Source: a virus
Length of the DNA stretch: 40,988 nt
Reading direction: 5' to 3' (one strand)
Virus record (IMG/VR): IMGVR_UViG_3300023271_000005
Coordinates: 1 to 40,988 of that record
Positions 25,985-33,733 of this stretch are shown piece after piece; positions within the stretch are counted from its first letter, which is position 1; each line of letters opens with the position of its first letter. The notes under the pieces were generated by a model, which saw nothing but the letters and a program-made list of their open reading frames with translations, did no database searches and was not told the origin of the DNA. The position numbers were made by a program, and so were the translations under genes.

Positions 25985-26170
25985 ATGGACTTCTTGAAAG
26001 ACTTCCTGACCTCAAGGAAAGCACAGGCTCTCGGGCTACTGATCGTCCTCGTTATCTTCGGTGAAAATGCTGGACTCACGGCGGGGCAGGTTGATCTCAG
26101 TGCTAACGGCTTGATGGCTTATATCCTCGGTCGGGCAATCCACGACAATGGCATTGCGAAACTCAAGTGA
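25985..26170 (+). CDS. Small membrane protein, holin candidate
   Basis: 61 aa. It has a short charged N-terminus (MDFLKDFLTSRKAQ), one strong membrane span (about residues 15-26, LGLLIVLVIFGE) and a weaker hydrophobic segment (about 40-52). The gene starts directly after the upstream stop. Size and position fit a small holin-like or membrane accessory protein; no family is recognised with confidence. Confidence 0.45.
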   Translation: MDFLKDFLTSRKAQALGLLIVLVIFGENAGLTAGQVDLSANGLMAYILGRAIHDNGIAKLK

Positions 26171-26184
26171 ACTAGGGGGGCAAA

Positions 26185-26298
26185 ATGCCTAAGCGTAAAG
26201 GAAAGTCTTACCCCTACACGAAGAAGGGTAAGGCTGCACTCAATAAGGACAAGTTAGCCGACAAGAAGAAGCGTCAGCATCGGCCGCGTGGACGGTGA
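26185..26298 (+). CDS. Very small basic protein
   Basis: 37 aa, beginning MPKRKGKSYP and ending RQHRPRGR. A GGGGGG run lies four bases before the ATG, a good ribosome-binding site, and its stop overlaps the next gene's GTG (GTGA). Lys and Arg make up a large share, suggesting nucleic-acid binding, perhaps a virion-packaged peptide. The function is unknown. Confidence 0.55.
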   Translation: MPKRKGKSYPYTKKGKAALNKDKLADKKKRQHRPRGR

Positions 26299-26636
26299 GC
26301 CGTAAACGGAAGCCACCCGATCTTTTTATTGTCACCTGGGAGGACATCATTTCCAGGGCTGACTGGCTTGACGAGGCCGAAGTGGATAGCGCCGTACCCG
26401 AGACCTGCCTTACGGTAGGGTGGATCATTCGAGATTCACCGAAGCAGATCATTATTGCGGACAGCGTGACTGTCTCAGGTGATTGGGGAGGCATTACCGT
26501 CATCCCCAAAAGCGTGATTAAGAAGAAGAAGAAGGTTGATGGAGGGCATCTAAAATCATTTTTAACCCCTTCCCAGACTGCACATCCAAAGAGGTCAAAA
26601 GCAAAACCCGCCAACCGCCCAAAGTCAAAAGGTTGA
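26295..26636 (+). CDS. Small phage protein of unknown function
   Basis: 113 aa starting at GTG 26295. The first 75 residues (VTWEDIISRADWLD, then TVGWIIRDSPKQIIIADS and ITVIPKSVI) resemble a short beta-rich protein seen in many phages, whose function is not known. The last 38 residues are lysine-rich and lie opposite the end of the leftward nuclease gene over 119 bp. They may be read-through caused by a lost stop, since the recognisable part ends about where the overlap begins. Confidence 0.6.
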   Translation: MSRKRKPPDLFIVTWEDIISRADWLDEAEVDSAVPETCLTVGWIIRDSPKQIIIADSVTVSGDWGGITVIPKSVIKKKKKVDGGHLKSFLTPSQTAHPKRSKAKPANRPKSKG

Positions 26637-27357
26637 ACTTCTCGTAATCCTTCACGATTCCCATTGGCCTAGCGTGGCGGCCCCTTGTCCAGATCCCCCC
26701 TTGCACCTCTACGGCCAAGTTGTCCTGAGGCCAGCAGAAGTCCACCCGGAATCGGCGGCCTTCGATAGCCCTTAGTTCGCGGACCATGCCCTTGTGGATC
26801 CCTGCCTTCTTAATCTGCTCGTCTAGTTGCTCTTCTAGTCGGCTACTCATTCCCTGACTCTCCCCCCAAGCCTTCAAGGCTACCCCCACTGAGATGATCT
26901 CGGCGTCACTGTAATCCCTTTTTATGATATTCAGCATCATGCACACAACCCTGGAGTTCTCTTTTGTGTAACCTTTTGTGGGGTCTATACGATCAATGCT
27001 TGGGCAATACCTATGTGCTGGTCGTTGTACCTTCTCAGAAAACGGAATACCGGTGACCTCGCATATCCGGCGTTCAAGGCGTGGCCTGAGCCATTGCTCG
27101 TCCAGGTCGTGGGGGAGACCTTTACTTTTGGCACGAAACCGACTGCCCTGAAGGAGCCTTGTCACTCTCGCCTCGATGGGGTGCTCCTGGATCCTCCGGC
27201 GGTGGTGCCTTCGCTGCTCGCCTAACAGACACTTCCGACAACTCTTTGTCCGTGCACCACTCCTGAAGTAGAACCCCCTGGGTGCTTTATAGGTGTTGCA
27301 TCTGGGGCACTTGTGCCTTTTGTGCCTTTTCTTTTTCCCCTGTTTCTTTTTCCCCAC
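26518..27357 (-). CDS. Two-domain nuclease: HNH-like plus Vsr-like PD-(D/E)XK
   Basis: 279 aa from GTG 27357, chosen because AAGGGAG lies just upstream and the longer TTG start would fall inside a terminator. After a Lys/Arg-rich start, a zinc-ribbon pair (CPRC, CRKC) and an HNH/endonuclease VII-like core appear (CEVTGIPFS, PSIDRIDPTKGY, NSRVVCMMLN). The C-terminal 90 residues look like a Vsr/DUF559-type nuclease: FRVDFCWPQDNLAVEVQGG, then a histidine (GRHAR), DYEKFNLL and GWRVLLLT. A branched-DNA or mismatch-cleaving role before packaging is plausible. The fusion is unusual. The 3' end overlaps the convergent gene. Confidence 0.75.
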   Translation of the reverse strand: MGKKKQGKKKRHKRHKCPRCNTYKAPRGFYFRSGARTKSCRKCLLGEQRRHHRRRIQEHPIEARVTRLLQGSRFRAKSKGLPHDLDEQWLRPRLERRICEVTGIPFSEKVQRPAHRYCPSIDRIDPTKGYTKENSRVVCMMLNIIKRDYSDAEIISVGVALKAWGESQGMSSRLEEQLDEQIKKAGIHKGMVRELRAIEGRRFRVDFCWPQDNLAVEVQGGIWTRGRHARPMGIVKDYEKFNLLTLGGWRVLLLTSLDVQSGKGLKMILDALHQPSSSS

Positions 27358-27374
27358 GGAGGCTCCCTTCCAAT

Positions 27375-27410
27375 AAAAAAGCGAACCAAGGGCTTTTGCC
27401 CCGGGCTCGC
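27375..27410 (-). terminator. Rho-independent terminator after the ERF-like gene
   Basis: Reading leftward, a 30-nt hairpin (27381-27410; GCGA, CC and GGGC pairings around loop AAAA, with small internal bulges) is followed by six T residues (A-run 27375-27380 on the plus strand). It separates the main leftward operon from the nuclease gene, whose start is 18 bp beyond it, so that gene may be expressed at a reduced, read-through level. Confidence 0.8.
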
Positions 27411-27465
27411 TCAACAGGAAAGGTTTCTTTTTGGATTTTATTAGGCGTAAGCCCTGCCCGCAACC

Positions 27466-28155
27466 CTAGACTTTTCGCTGGAGGTGGTCACGCACTTGGT
27501 TGACACCCTTTGGTTGCCGAGTGGTCTCTGCCATTTTCGCCGCCGCTTCACCATCGTCATCGGTATCCGTGTGAACCGCGACGATCGACTGAACAAGGTA
27601 GCGCCGACAATATGTGAGAGCCGAACCGAACTGCTGAATGTTTCCACCCCTTGGGATGTAGAGCGTACTTACGATCCGCTCGTCTCCAGGGAGGTTGCAA
27701 GTCGATCCATAGTAGAGGACGCAATGAATATCATGCCCAACCATCTCCCTCGTAGACTTCCTGGTGGTCTCGTCCCCTGCCTGGGTGACCGTCTCGACAC
27801 TCTCCCACACTGGTTCGGTGGTCATAGAGATCGCGATCCCGTGCTTCGAGAGGACGGGCCTCACTGCCCCTAGCAGGGCCCCTAGCGTTGTGTAGCGGTT
27901 GCCGAAGTGGTCGTTCACCCCGTCAGCGTCGATCTCTTTCAGATCAGTCTGAGCGGCCGCGAGCGCCGTGTAGATATTCCTGTATTGAATCGGAGAAACG
28001 GCCTCCTCCTTCGGCTTTGTAGCCCTCTTCTTCGGTGCCTTTTTTGGAGTCACAGGGTCTCCCACTGAATGCTCCTCATTTTTGGGCAGCACTTGCGCTG
28101 CTTCCCGCTGCTTTTGTAGATTGTGGTATGCACTTTCACCGTCTGTCATTTCCAT
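27466..28155 (-). CDS. erf: ERF-family single-strand annealing protein
   Basis: 229 aa. After a Lys/Pro-rich N-terminus (about residues 1-55), the sequence follows the ERF pattern: IYTALAAAQTDLKEID, a YTTLGALLGAVRPVLSKHG segment, then GGNIQQFGSALTYCRRYLV, the conserved GS-x-x-TYxRRY core, and DTDDDGE. ERF proteins anneal complementary DNA strands and pair with an exonuclease, here the neighbouring YqaJ-like gene, whose stop overlaps this start. ATG 28155 and 28149 are both possible. A terminator follows. Confidence 0.85.
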   Translation of the reverse strand: MEMTDGESAYHNLQKQREAAQVLPKNEEHSVGDPVTPKKAPKKRATKPKEEAVSPIQYRNIYTALAAAQTDLKEIDADGVNDHFGNRYTTLGALLGAVRPVLSKHGIAISMTTEPVWESVETVTQAGDETTRKSTREMVGHDIHCVLYYGSTCNLPGDERIVSTLYIPRGGNIQQFGSALTYCRRYLVQSIVAVHTDTDDDGEAAAKMAETTRQPKGVNQVRDHLQRKV

Positions 28156-29012
28156 CTCGCTTTCAAAACTTTTCGCCCCTCTCGGGGGAAATGAGCAGTA
28201 ACCTTTCCTGCTCTCACCACCGAGTAACTTTTCATTTGTTTGAGTATTGAAGCCTTAGTAGCCTCAACTTCTTTCTTCGCTTGGAGGGCCAGCGCCTTTG
28301 CTTGCTCCCACTCAACAACTGCCGTGACGAACTCCGCCCCCTCATCTCCTTCCAGTTCAAGCACAGAGTCCTCTTCGTATCTGTCGATTCTTTCCATTAG
28401 TTCCAGTGAAACCTCGCCGGTAGGTTGCACCTCTTTAACTACATAGTCAAACCAAAACTCCCGACATTTTTCCTTGATTGACTCCCAGATATCTTCGTCG
28501 AAATCTAACTCATGCATTTGGATCGTCGCCTGCGTTGTCATCACAACGACAAACGCTTTCGACACCTTGCTCAAGGCCATCTGTGCCATAACCTGGCACA
28601 ACACGCTTGGGGGGATCTCGTCAGTCCAAGGCTTTCCATACTGTTCGATTAGGCGGGTCGTCTTAGCCTCTAGCACCGCCTGGGTCCCGTCCTCCAGGTG
28701 GACAAGACCGTCTAGGTGGCACACGATCGGCGGGTCACCTTCCCCGTCTAACGAGAACTCTGAGTTCTCCTCAACAGCCGTGACGCTCAAGCCAAGACGC
28801 TTCTCTATCTGGGAAGCCCCGTACTCCAAAAGGAATGGTTCATAGTCGAGGCCGTTCTGCATCGCGGCAGTCTTGCGCCTTGTTGCCCCGAGAACCTTCA
28901 TGGCGTAGACGCCTGCCGCGTTTTCGTATGGCGAAAGCCCCACAATGGCGGCGATCTCAGAGGCTCCGATGTAGTGGCGCCGCTGATTCTCCTGCTCCGC
29001 TGTTATTACCAT
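28146..29012 (-). CDS. YqaJ-type viral recombinase exonuclease
   Basis: 288 aa. Motifs match the lambda-exonuclease/YqaJ family of PD-(D/E)XK nucleases: IGASEIAAIVGLSPY near the start, NGLDYEPFLLE, the acidic HLDGLV, the VLEAKTT active-site strand and QVMAQMAL helix. It would resect dsDNA ends 5' to 3' to load the ERF-like annealing protein. The C-terminus (about residues 215-275) is a helical, Glu/Lys-rich extension. The 102-bp gap upstream is one of the few in the block and holds a GC hairpin, but I see no convincing promoter there. Confidence 0.85.
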   Translation of the reverse strand: MVITAEQENQRRHYIGASEIAAIVGLSPYENAAGVYAMKVLGATRRKTAAMQNGLDYEPFLLEYGASQIEKRLGLSVTAVEENSEFSLDGEGDPPIVCHLDGLVHLEDGTQAVLEAKTTRLIEQYGKPWTDEIPPSVLCQVMAQMALSKVSKAFVVVMTTQATIQMHELDFDEDIWESIKEKCREFWFDYVVKEVQPTGEVSLELMERIDRYEEDSVLELEGDEGAEFVTAVVEWEQAKALALQAKKEVEATKASILKQMKSYSVVRAGKVTAHFPREGRKVLKARWK

Positions 29013-29114
29013 AAGTGGGTGTCTTTCGTTTTAATGCAGGGGGACGAACCGACTCGCCCCCCCCAGGGCCGCGCAGCATGTGCCGCAATGGCTACCAGCC
29101 CCTAACTTTTATTT

Positions 29115-29756
29115 TCAAATGCGAGGGTCAAATGGACTTTGATACCCGCTCTCGGCAAGTTCTTTGTAGAGTTTATCTGCTTCTTCTTTTATTGCAAGCC
29201 TTTCCGCTGGATTTGCCCTGCGGTTATTCCAAGCATCGCTCGCAAGGATTTCTTGAAGCCGATTGGCCGCTCTCTTGGCGCCGCCCACTTCACTAGAGCC
29301 GCCACCGTCTGGTGCTGTATCGTTTGACATAGTTCTTCCTAATTCGCTGAGAGCGATAAATGCGCCCTTTTCCTTAGGGATCTCCACCCCTAGTCGTTCC
29401 GCCGCAATCTTCGCAGAGGAAGCCTTCTCTTCAAAGTTTGGCGTACCTTCAACGAACTCTTCCCAATGCTTTGCGTCTGCCCGTTCGCGGCCGCGAAGCC
29501 TTTCATACTGGTCTGGCGTAAGGCGGAGATCCTTGGCGAGTTCTCTGTTGCCGCCCTCGGGATACCCGTCAACCGAATCTGGTACGCCCACCTGCTTGTA
29601 AAACTTCTCGCGCTCTGCCTCCGTTTCTGGCAGTGCAATAGATTTCCCCTGTAGACGCTCAAGGTTTTGGTAAGCCTTCGCCAAGGATTCCACATCCTTG
29701 AACTTCCCTTTAAGAGATTCAAAATCACCGCCAACGAGATGGTCTTCAAGACTCAT
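29115..29756 (-). CDS. Scaffolding protein-like
   Basis: 213 aa, acidic and strongly helical. The opening (DHLVGGDFESLKGKFKDVES then LAKAYQNLE) and the following PETEAEREKFYKQVGVP segment are typical of phage scaffold or head-assembly chaperones, which guide capsid assembly and then leave. It lies two genes after the portal on the minus strand and far from the capsid gene it should serve. Its ATG overlaps the upstream stop. Confidence 0.7.
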   Translation of the reverse strand: MSLEDHLVGGDFESLKGKFKDVESLAKAYQNLERLQGKSIALPETEAEREKFYKQVGVPDSVDGYPEGGNRELAKDLRLTPDQYERLRGRERADAKHWEEFVEGTPNFEEKASSAKIAAERLGVEIPKEKGAFIALSELGRTMSNDTAPDGGGSSEVGGAKRAANRLQEILASDAWNNRRANPAERLAIKEEADKLYKELAESGYQSPFDPRI

Positions 29757-29982
29757 GGATCGTGTCCCCTAACTGTTCTGCGGCGAGCACCTTATTATAA
29801 ACTGACCTTCTACCCGCCTGGATAGCCAGTACATTTGAACACACGGCCCCACTCTCTTCGCCCGGAGCAGCACTGGCATATACTTCGCAAATCTCTTGAA
29901 GTATCGCCTTCACCCTCGCACCTTCTGAAGTCTTCAAGAACGCTGCCAGGAATGCGTAATCAGATCGCTTCACTAGGCCCAC
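29746..29982 (-). CDS. Small protein between portal and scaffold
   Basis: 78 aa from GTG 29982 (a second GTG at 29973 is equally possible). It overlaps the portal gene's end by 23 bp and the scaffold gene's start by 11 bp. Largely helical, with two cysteines (residues about 32 and 48). The position suggests a head-assembly accessory. No family is recognised. Confidence 0.6.
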   Translation of the reverse strand: MGLVKRSDYAFLAAFLKTSEGARVKAILQEICEVYASAAPGEESGAVCSNVLAIQAGRRSVYNKVLAAEQLGDTIHES

Positions 29983-31543
29983 CTTCCATTCCAGGTGCTC
30001 CCGGGGCTGCTGCTGGCGCTCCTGGGCCTCCTCCCGGGCCTCCCTGTTGCTGCTGCATCTCCATCATTTGCTGCTGCGCGGCTTGTTGTGCCCGAGCCTC
30101 TCGCAATCTTGTAACATCCTCCTGAGACCTGAAGATCCCAGCAGGCACATCAGAGTTTTCAGCATCAATCTTTGCGACCATATCGAAATCAATGTCGTCA
30201 AGTAGCGCAGGGTCCTGGACCGCCGCGAAGATTTCCAACCGTCTTGCAACGAACCTCCAAGATTTTTGAGAGACAAGTTCTCGCTGTTGGATGTAGAAGG
30301 GGCTCACGAATGACACATTCAAAATGCCCGCGTCTTCTACAGCCTCCAAGACTCCACCCTCCACCATGACCTGTAGGACTGATTCCATTATAGGTCCAAG
30401 GAACCCCGTCTCGATCATGCGCGCAGGGCCAGCAAGCCTCTGGATCAGACGCTCACTACGCTGGCGACTCTCTTCAGCCGACCTGGGTTGCGTTGCTGGG
30501 TCCAGCAGAATGTCGGCCATGAAGGCTGCCTTGATCTGCTCGTGGTCCATTCGGGCAATCTCATTGGCTACGGAGAAGTTTGTGCCGCTATTTAAGTAGG
30601 ACGGCTGGAGTTGGGTCGCGGGCCTGACAACTAGTATGCCACTGGCTGAGATGTCGGTGTTCGTTATCGACTCATCCTCCACCATGAGCGGTGGGTTAAT
30701 CTCCCTGCCAACAGCGAGCAGCACCTGTCTCTTGATCTCATTTGCTCCAGCGGCATCGGGACGGGCAAGGTGGCCTCGCCCCCTTCCATATTGTTCTCCA
30801 GGAACAACATCTAAACGACTTACCACATACGGCTGGTAGTCATACCCTGAGACCCTCAACGGTGTGTTCTTTTCAGCGTCAATCCAAATGCTTACAAACT
30901 TTTGTCCGCCCGGGGAGTTGATTGGGCTAGTGTCGGAGGGAAGGACGAAGTGGAGGACCTGCTTCTCCTCGAAAGGTTCCCCGTCCATCTTGACACCAAA
31001 GTATTTACTGACCTCTGCCTCCGCCATGTAATACTCACGGACGAACACTAAAGGAGTTCCGTACCGTCCCATCTTCCAGTAGCAATCCGCTAGATTTACA
31101 GCCTCGAAGGTGAGTCCTTCAAAGGTTGATCCGTCTGCCTGCAACCTCCTCGCATCCTCTTCAATGTACATGACACTGTTCCCAAGGATTAAAAGGTCTT
31201 TAAGGCATTTAGCCGCTTCGCTGTAGAAGTTGGTGTCTTCCAGCGAAAGCATTACCATAGCAGCATCAGTGTCAAGTTCTGGAGTGGAGCCGTCCGGTCC
31301 TTGTAACTTCACCCAGTCGCCCGTGGGGGGGAATAAACTACCAACCATGAAGTTCACCAGGGCGTCAGCAGCGATAGCCCCTGTCGAGTCGAACACAGTC
31401 CCCACTCTGCGCCCACCGTACCCTCGGGTGGTCATGTCCCCCCTGAAAGGCATGAACAGGTTCCGCACTTGTTCTAGCGCGGGCTCATGCGGCGATCGCG
31501 CAGACTTCAAACTCTCAAAAATGTCTAAAAGTTCATTAATCAT
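29960..31543 (-). CDS. Head-to-tail connector (portal) protein
   Basis: 527 aa, the usual size for podovirus portals. The opening (SPHEPALEQVRNLFMP, then TTRGYGGRR and FDSTGAIAADALVNFMVGSL) and later PYVVSRLDVVPGEQYGRG, RPDAAGANEIKRQVL and RMDHEQIKAAFMADIL segments match head-tail connecting proteins of T7-like phages. Twelve copies form the ring through which DNA enters and leaves. The C-terminus is a Gln-, Gly- and Pro-rich tail (from about residue 485). It follows terminase with a short gap. Confidence 0.85.
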   Translation of the reverse strand: MINELLDIFESLKSARSPHEPALEQVRNLFMPFRGDMTTRGYGGRRVGTVFDSTGAIAADALVNFMVGSLFPPTGDWVKLQGPDGSTPELDTDAAMVMLSLEDTNFYSEAAKCLKDLLILGNSVMYIEEDARRLQADGSTFEGLTFEAVNLADCYWKMGRYGTPLVFVREYYMAEAEVSKYFGVKMDGEPFEEKQVLHFVLPSDTSPINSPGGQKFVSIWIDAEKNTPLRVSGYDYQPYVVSRLDVVPGEQYGRGRGHLARPDAAGANEIKRQVLLAVGREINPPLMVEDESITNTDISASGILVVRPATQLQPSYLNSGTNFSVANEIARMDHEQIKAAFMADILLDPATQPRSAEESRQRSERLIQRLAGPARMIETGFLGPIMESVLQVMVEGGVLEAVEDAGILNVSFVSPFYIQQRELVSQKSWRFVARRLEIFAAVQDPALLDDIDFDMVAKIDAENSDVPAGIFRSQEDVTRLREARAQQAAQQQMMEMQQQQGGPGGGPGAPAAAPGAPGMEGGPSEAI

Positions 31544-31550
31544 TGACTAC

Positions 31551-32918
31551 TTATCCCCCGAAGAAATCCTGTGACAAGAACTGCCTCAACCCCTGTAAAG
31601 GCATCTCGTTATTCTCCCCTGAACTAGACTTTTCCTTGGCAAATCTCAATGACATTATCCCTTTGAACATCCCGTCCAAGAGGTGATCGTCAAGGCGCTT
31701 TGCCGCTACTCCGTCCAGCATCTGGTACTGGCCCCTTTCACGCAAGATTCTTCCGCACTTTGCTGAGTAAAGGAGTTTCCCCTCCTTCTCCCTGGTAGCC
31801 GAGATGGCCGCAATAGCAACGGTGGACCTGTTTTTCCGTCCTCTAGAATCCAGCATGTAGGCTGGCTCCGGCAACATATTACATCCTTTTTGCTTCAACA
31901 GTTCAACGAGAACGCCCTCTGCTTTTCGGATGCGCGCATCGTGTGGCCACGCTACGGGGATTGCTGCCCCTCCCAGGTGCCGGATCATCTCGGCCATTGT
32001 GTCCACAGTGACACCTGCCTGCTTTATCTCGTCCTCCACGATAACAACATCGCTCACTGTGTAGTGCCTTAGGAGCACTGCCGCAAAGGTTCCTGTCGTG
32101 TGTGGTATGTCGATCCCTATTAGCCACCTGCAACCTCCCTCATCCGGTTCTTCACCAGTCCAAATCACCTCATGCTGGGGAACATTGAAGACGGCCCCTT
32201 CCCACAAACAAGGCTTCCCGTTGAGCCGCGCTTCGCCCTGCGGGTGTTCTTTGTATTTAGAGATTAGCCCTGACCGCATCTCCTCGGTCATGTGCATAGC
32301 GTCCTCTACCTTGTAGTAGATGATCTCCTTGCTCTCTGTTTTGTCGGTTTCATAACTCGTGAACAACTCCGTGTAGCCTGACAAAGGCGTGGCTGAGATC
32401 CTTACGATACCGCCAGTTGCATTGGTTCTCGCACACAACTCGTCGTAAACATCCATTGGCGGCTCTTCGTCGATAACCACAAGATCTAGTGAGTGACCCT
32501 GGACACGCCTACGACCACTAGCGTAGGAGGCAACGATCACATGCGACAACCCTTTTGACGGGTGAGCCACATCAAACGCCCCGACACCTTGGCGCGGCAA
32601 CTTTTCAATGTTGAACACCATGTCCTTGCCGACTGCACCTTCTTCATGTTCAGTCCCTATGATCTTCCGAACCAAGAGATCTCTGGCTGTCGTGAAGGTC
32701 TCACCGATAAGCATGCAGCGGGGGGGTAGGTCAATGAACCTTCGGCCTGTATACCAGTCGGGGTAGTTGCCTGTCAGGTGAAAGCAAAGGAGAGCACAGG
32801 AGGCCGCGGACTTGCCGATCTGATTCCCACCAGAGAAAAACACTTCCTTCTGCACGGAGTTTATGTAGTCTTTCTGCGGTTCATTCCAAACCATTTCCCA
32901 AGGATTGAACTCATGCAT
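31551..32918 (-). CDS. terL: Terminase large subunit
   Basis: 455 aa. The ATPase part has Walker A GGNQIGKS (30-37), Walker B LVVIDEE (146-152) and coupling motif SATP (175-178). The nuclease part begins near LIGID (Asp270), with a further acidic residue in AWPHDARIRKAEG and DD in KRLDDHLLDG, as in RNase H-like terminase nucleases. It powers DNA packaging into proheads and cuts the concatemer. The ATG overlaps the upstream stop. The small subunit is not recognised. Confidence 0.9.
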   Translation of the reverse strand: MHEFNPWEMVWNEPQKDYINSVQKEVFFSGGNQIGKSAASCALLCFHLTGNYPDWYTGRRFIDLPPRCMLIGETFTTARDLLVRKIIGTEHEEGAVGKDMVFNIEKLPRQGVGAFDVAHPSKGLSHVIVASYASGRRRVQGHSLDLVVIDEEPPMDVYDELCARTNATGGIVRISATPLSGYTELFTSYETDKTESKEIIYYKVEDAMHMTEEMRSGLISKYKEHPQGEARLNGKPCLWEGAVFNVPQHEVIWTGEEPDEGGCRWLIGIDIPHTTGTFAAVLLRHYTVSDVVIVEDEIKQAGVTVDTMAEMIRHLGGAAIPVAWPHDARIRKAEGVLVELLKQKGCNMLPEPAYMLDSRGRKNRSTVAIAAISATREKEGKLLYSAKCGRILRERGQYQMLDGVAAKRLDDHLLDGMFKGIMSLRFAKEKSSSGENNEMPLQGLRQFLSQDFFGG

Positions 32919-33414
32919 TTGTCCGCCCCAGGCTAAACATTGAACCCCTCCCCGATCCGTCCCGGCCTCGACCCAACAGCCAACGGCCTAGTTCGTTCGC
33001 GCCTGCCCCATCCATAATCAACTCTATAGCACACGCTTCATCGCTATATGGAAAGAGTGAGAGCACCACTCTCTCGCCGTCCTTCACCTGCTCCACCCTC
33101 ACCTTGATTACCGTGTCGTGTTCTTTTCCGTCTATTCTCATAACCCCCCACTTATCCAGGGCACCCACAACTGGAGGGACATACCCGTGCTCGCCAATCG
33201 CATTGTCGCCAGTCCAGAACTCTATATGAGAACGGATGCGAAAGAGTTGAATGATACACATTATTGAACGGATTGCCCAGAGAGTGGAAGGCTCGCCGTC
33301 CCGCATGCCACGAGAGGCTCGTCGAGCGATCCTGCGAATCTCTGAAAACTCTCCGGGGCTGGCAATACTTGAGTCGCATGCCAGCCCCCAGAGAGCCGTG
33401 AGGAGGTGTTTCAC
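32911..33414 (-). CDS. Unknown protein upstream of terminase
   Basis: 167 aa if it starts at GTG 33414, 25 bp after the SSB-like stop; the open frame runs further upstream but would cover that gene. No good ribosome-binding site supports this start, so a downstream one is possible. The C-terminal half is a beta-rich domain (GVMRIDGKEHDTVIKVRVEQ and VVLSLFPYSD) ending in an Arg/Gly-rich tail. Position suggests a possible small terminase, but no DNA-binding domain is visible. Confidence 0.5.
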   Translation of the reverse strand: MKHLLTALWGLACDSSIASPGEFSEIRRIARRASRGMRDGEPSTLWAIRSIMCIIQLFRIRSHIEFWTGDNAIGEHGYVPPVVGALDKWGVMRIDGKEHDTVIKVRVEQVKDGERVVLSLFPYSDEACAIELIMDGAGANELGRWLLGRGRDGSGRGSMFSLGRTNA

Positions 33415-33439
33415 TGAGTGTACCGTAATACGGCGCTGT

Positions 33440-33691
33440 TTAGAAGTCGAAGGGTGCTTCCGTCCCGCCGGGTGTGGAACCTTCCGTCTCTTCTCGCGGC
33501 GTCCACTTACGGAAGGACAGGCTAAGGTAGGCGTTGCCTGCCTTGCTGACCTTTTTCCAGGCCGAGATTTGAACCTTCTCTCCCTCCACACTGCATTTCC
33601 CCGTGAAGTGTGGGTGGTTCTCCGTCTTTCGATCGTTCTCGGGAAACAAAACCCCGCTGTTGTCTCTCTCTTCAAACGGTTGATCTGCCAT
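33440..33691 (-). CDS. SSB-like/DUF736-like small protein
   Basis: 83 aa. It starts with DNSGVLFPENDRKTENHPHF and continues with KVQISAWKKVSKAGNAYLSL, a short OB-like beta pattern found in many phages and plasmids. The C-terminus is TEAPFDF; an acidic tail ending in Phe is how single-stranded DNA-binding proteins recruit partners, so an SSB role beside primase, helicase and recombinases is plausible. A hairpin (33719-33732) lies 27 nt upstream of the ATG. Confidence 0.6.
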   Translation of the reverse strand: MADQPFEERDNSGVLFPENDRKTENHPHFTGKCSVEGEKVQISAWKKVSKAGNAYLSLSFRKWTPREETEGSTPGGTEAPFDF

Positions 33692-33718
33692 TTTAGGCCT
33701 CTCTCTTTTGTTCTGCTT

Positions 33719-33732
33719 GCGGGTCCCCCCGC
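33719..33732 (-). promoter_or_regulatory. Short hairpin upstream of the SSB-like gene
   Basis: GCGGG/CCCGC stem with four-base loop in the 42-bp gap before the ATG at 33691. Its placement resembles the leader hairpins of other leftward genes, but no convincing promoter of the TTGACA type precedes it. CATAAA lies just upstream as a possible -10. Confidence 0.35.
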
Positions 33733-33733
33733 G

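Noticed and set aside
27358-27414. TTG-initiated N-terminal extension of the HNH/Vsr-like nuclease
   Set aside because: It would be encoded by the terminator hairpin and its T-run; the GTG at 27357 has a good ribosome-binding site.
29013-29114. Promoter in the gap before the exonuclease gene
   Set aside because: TTGAAA is present on the minus strand but no acceptable -10 follows at 16-18 bp; the GC hairpin there has no T-run.
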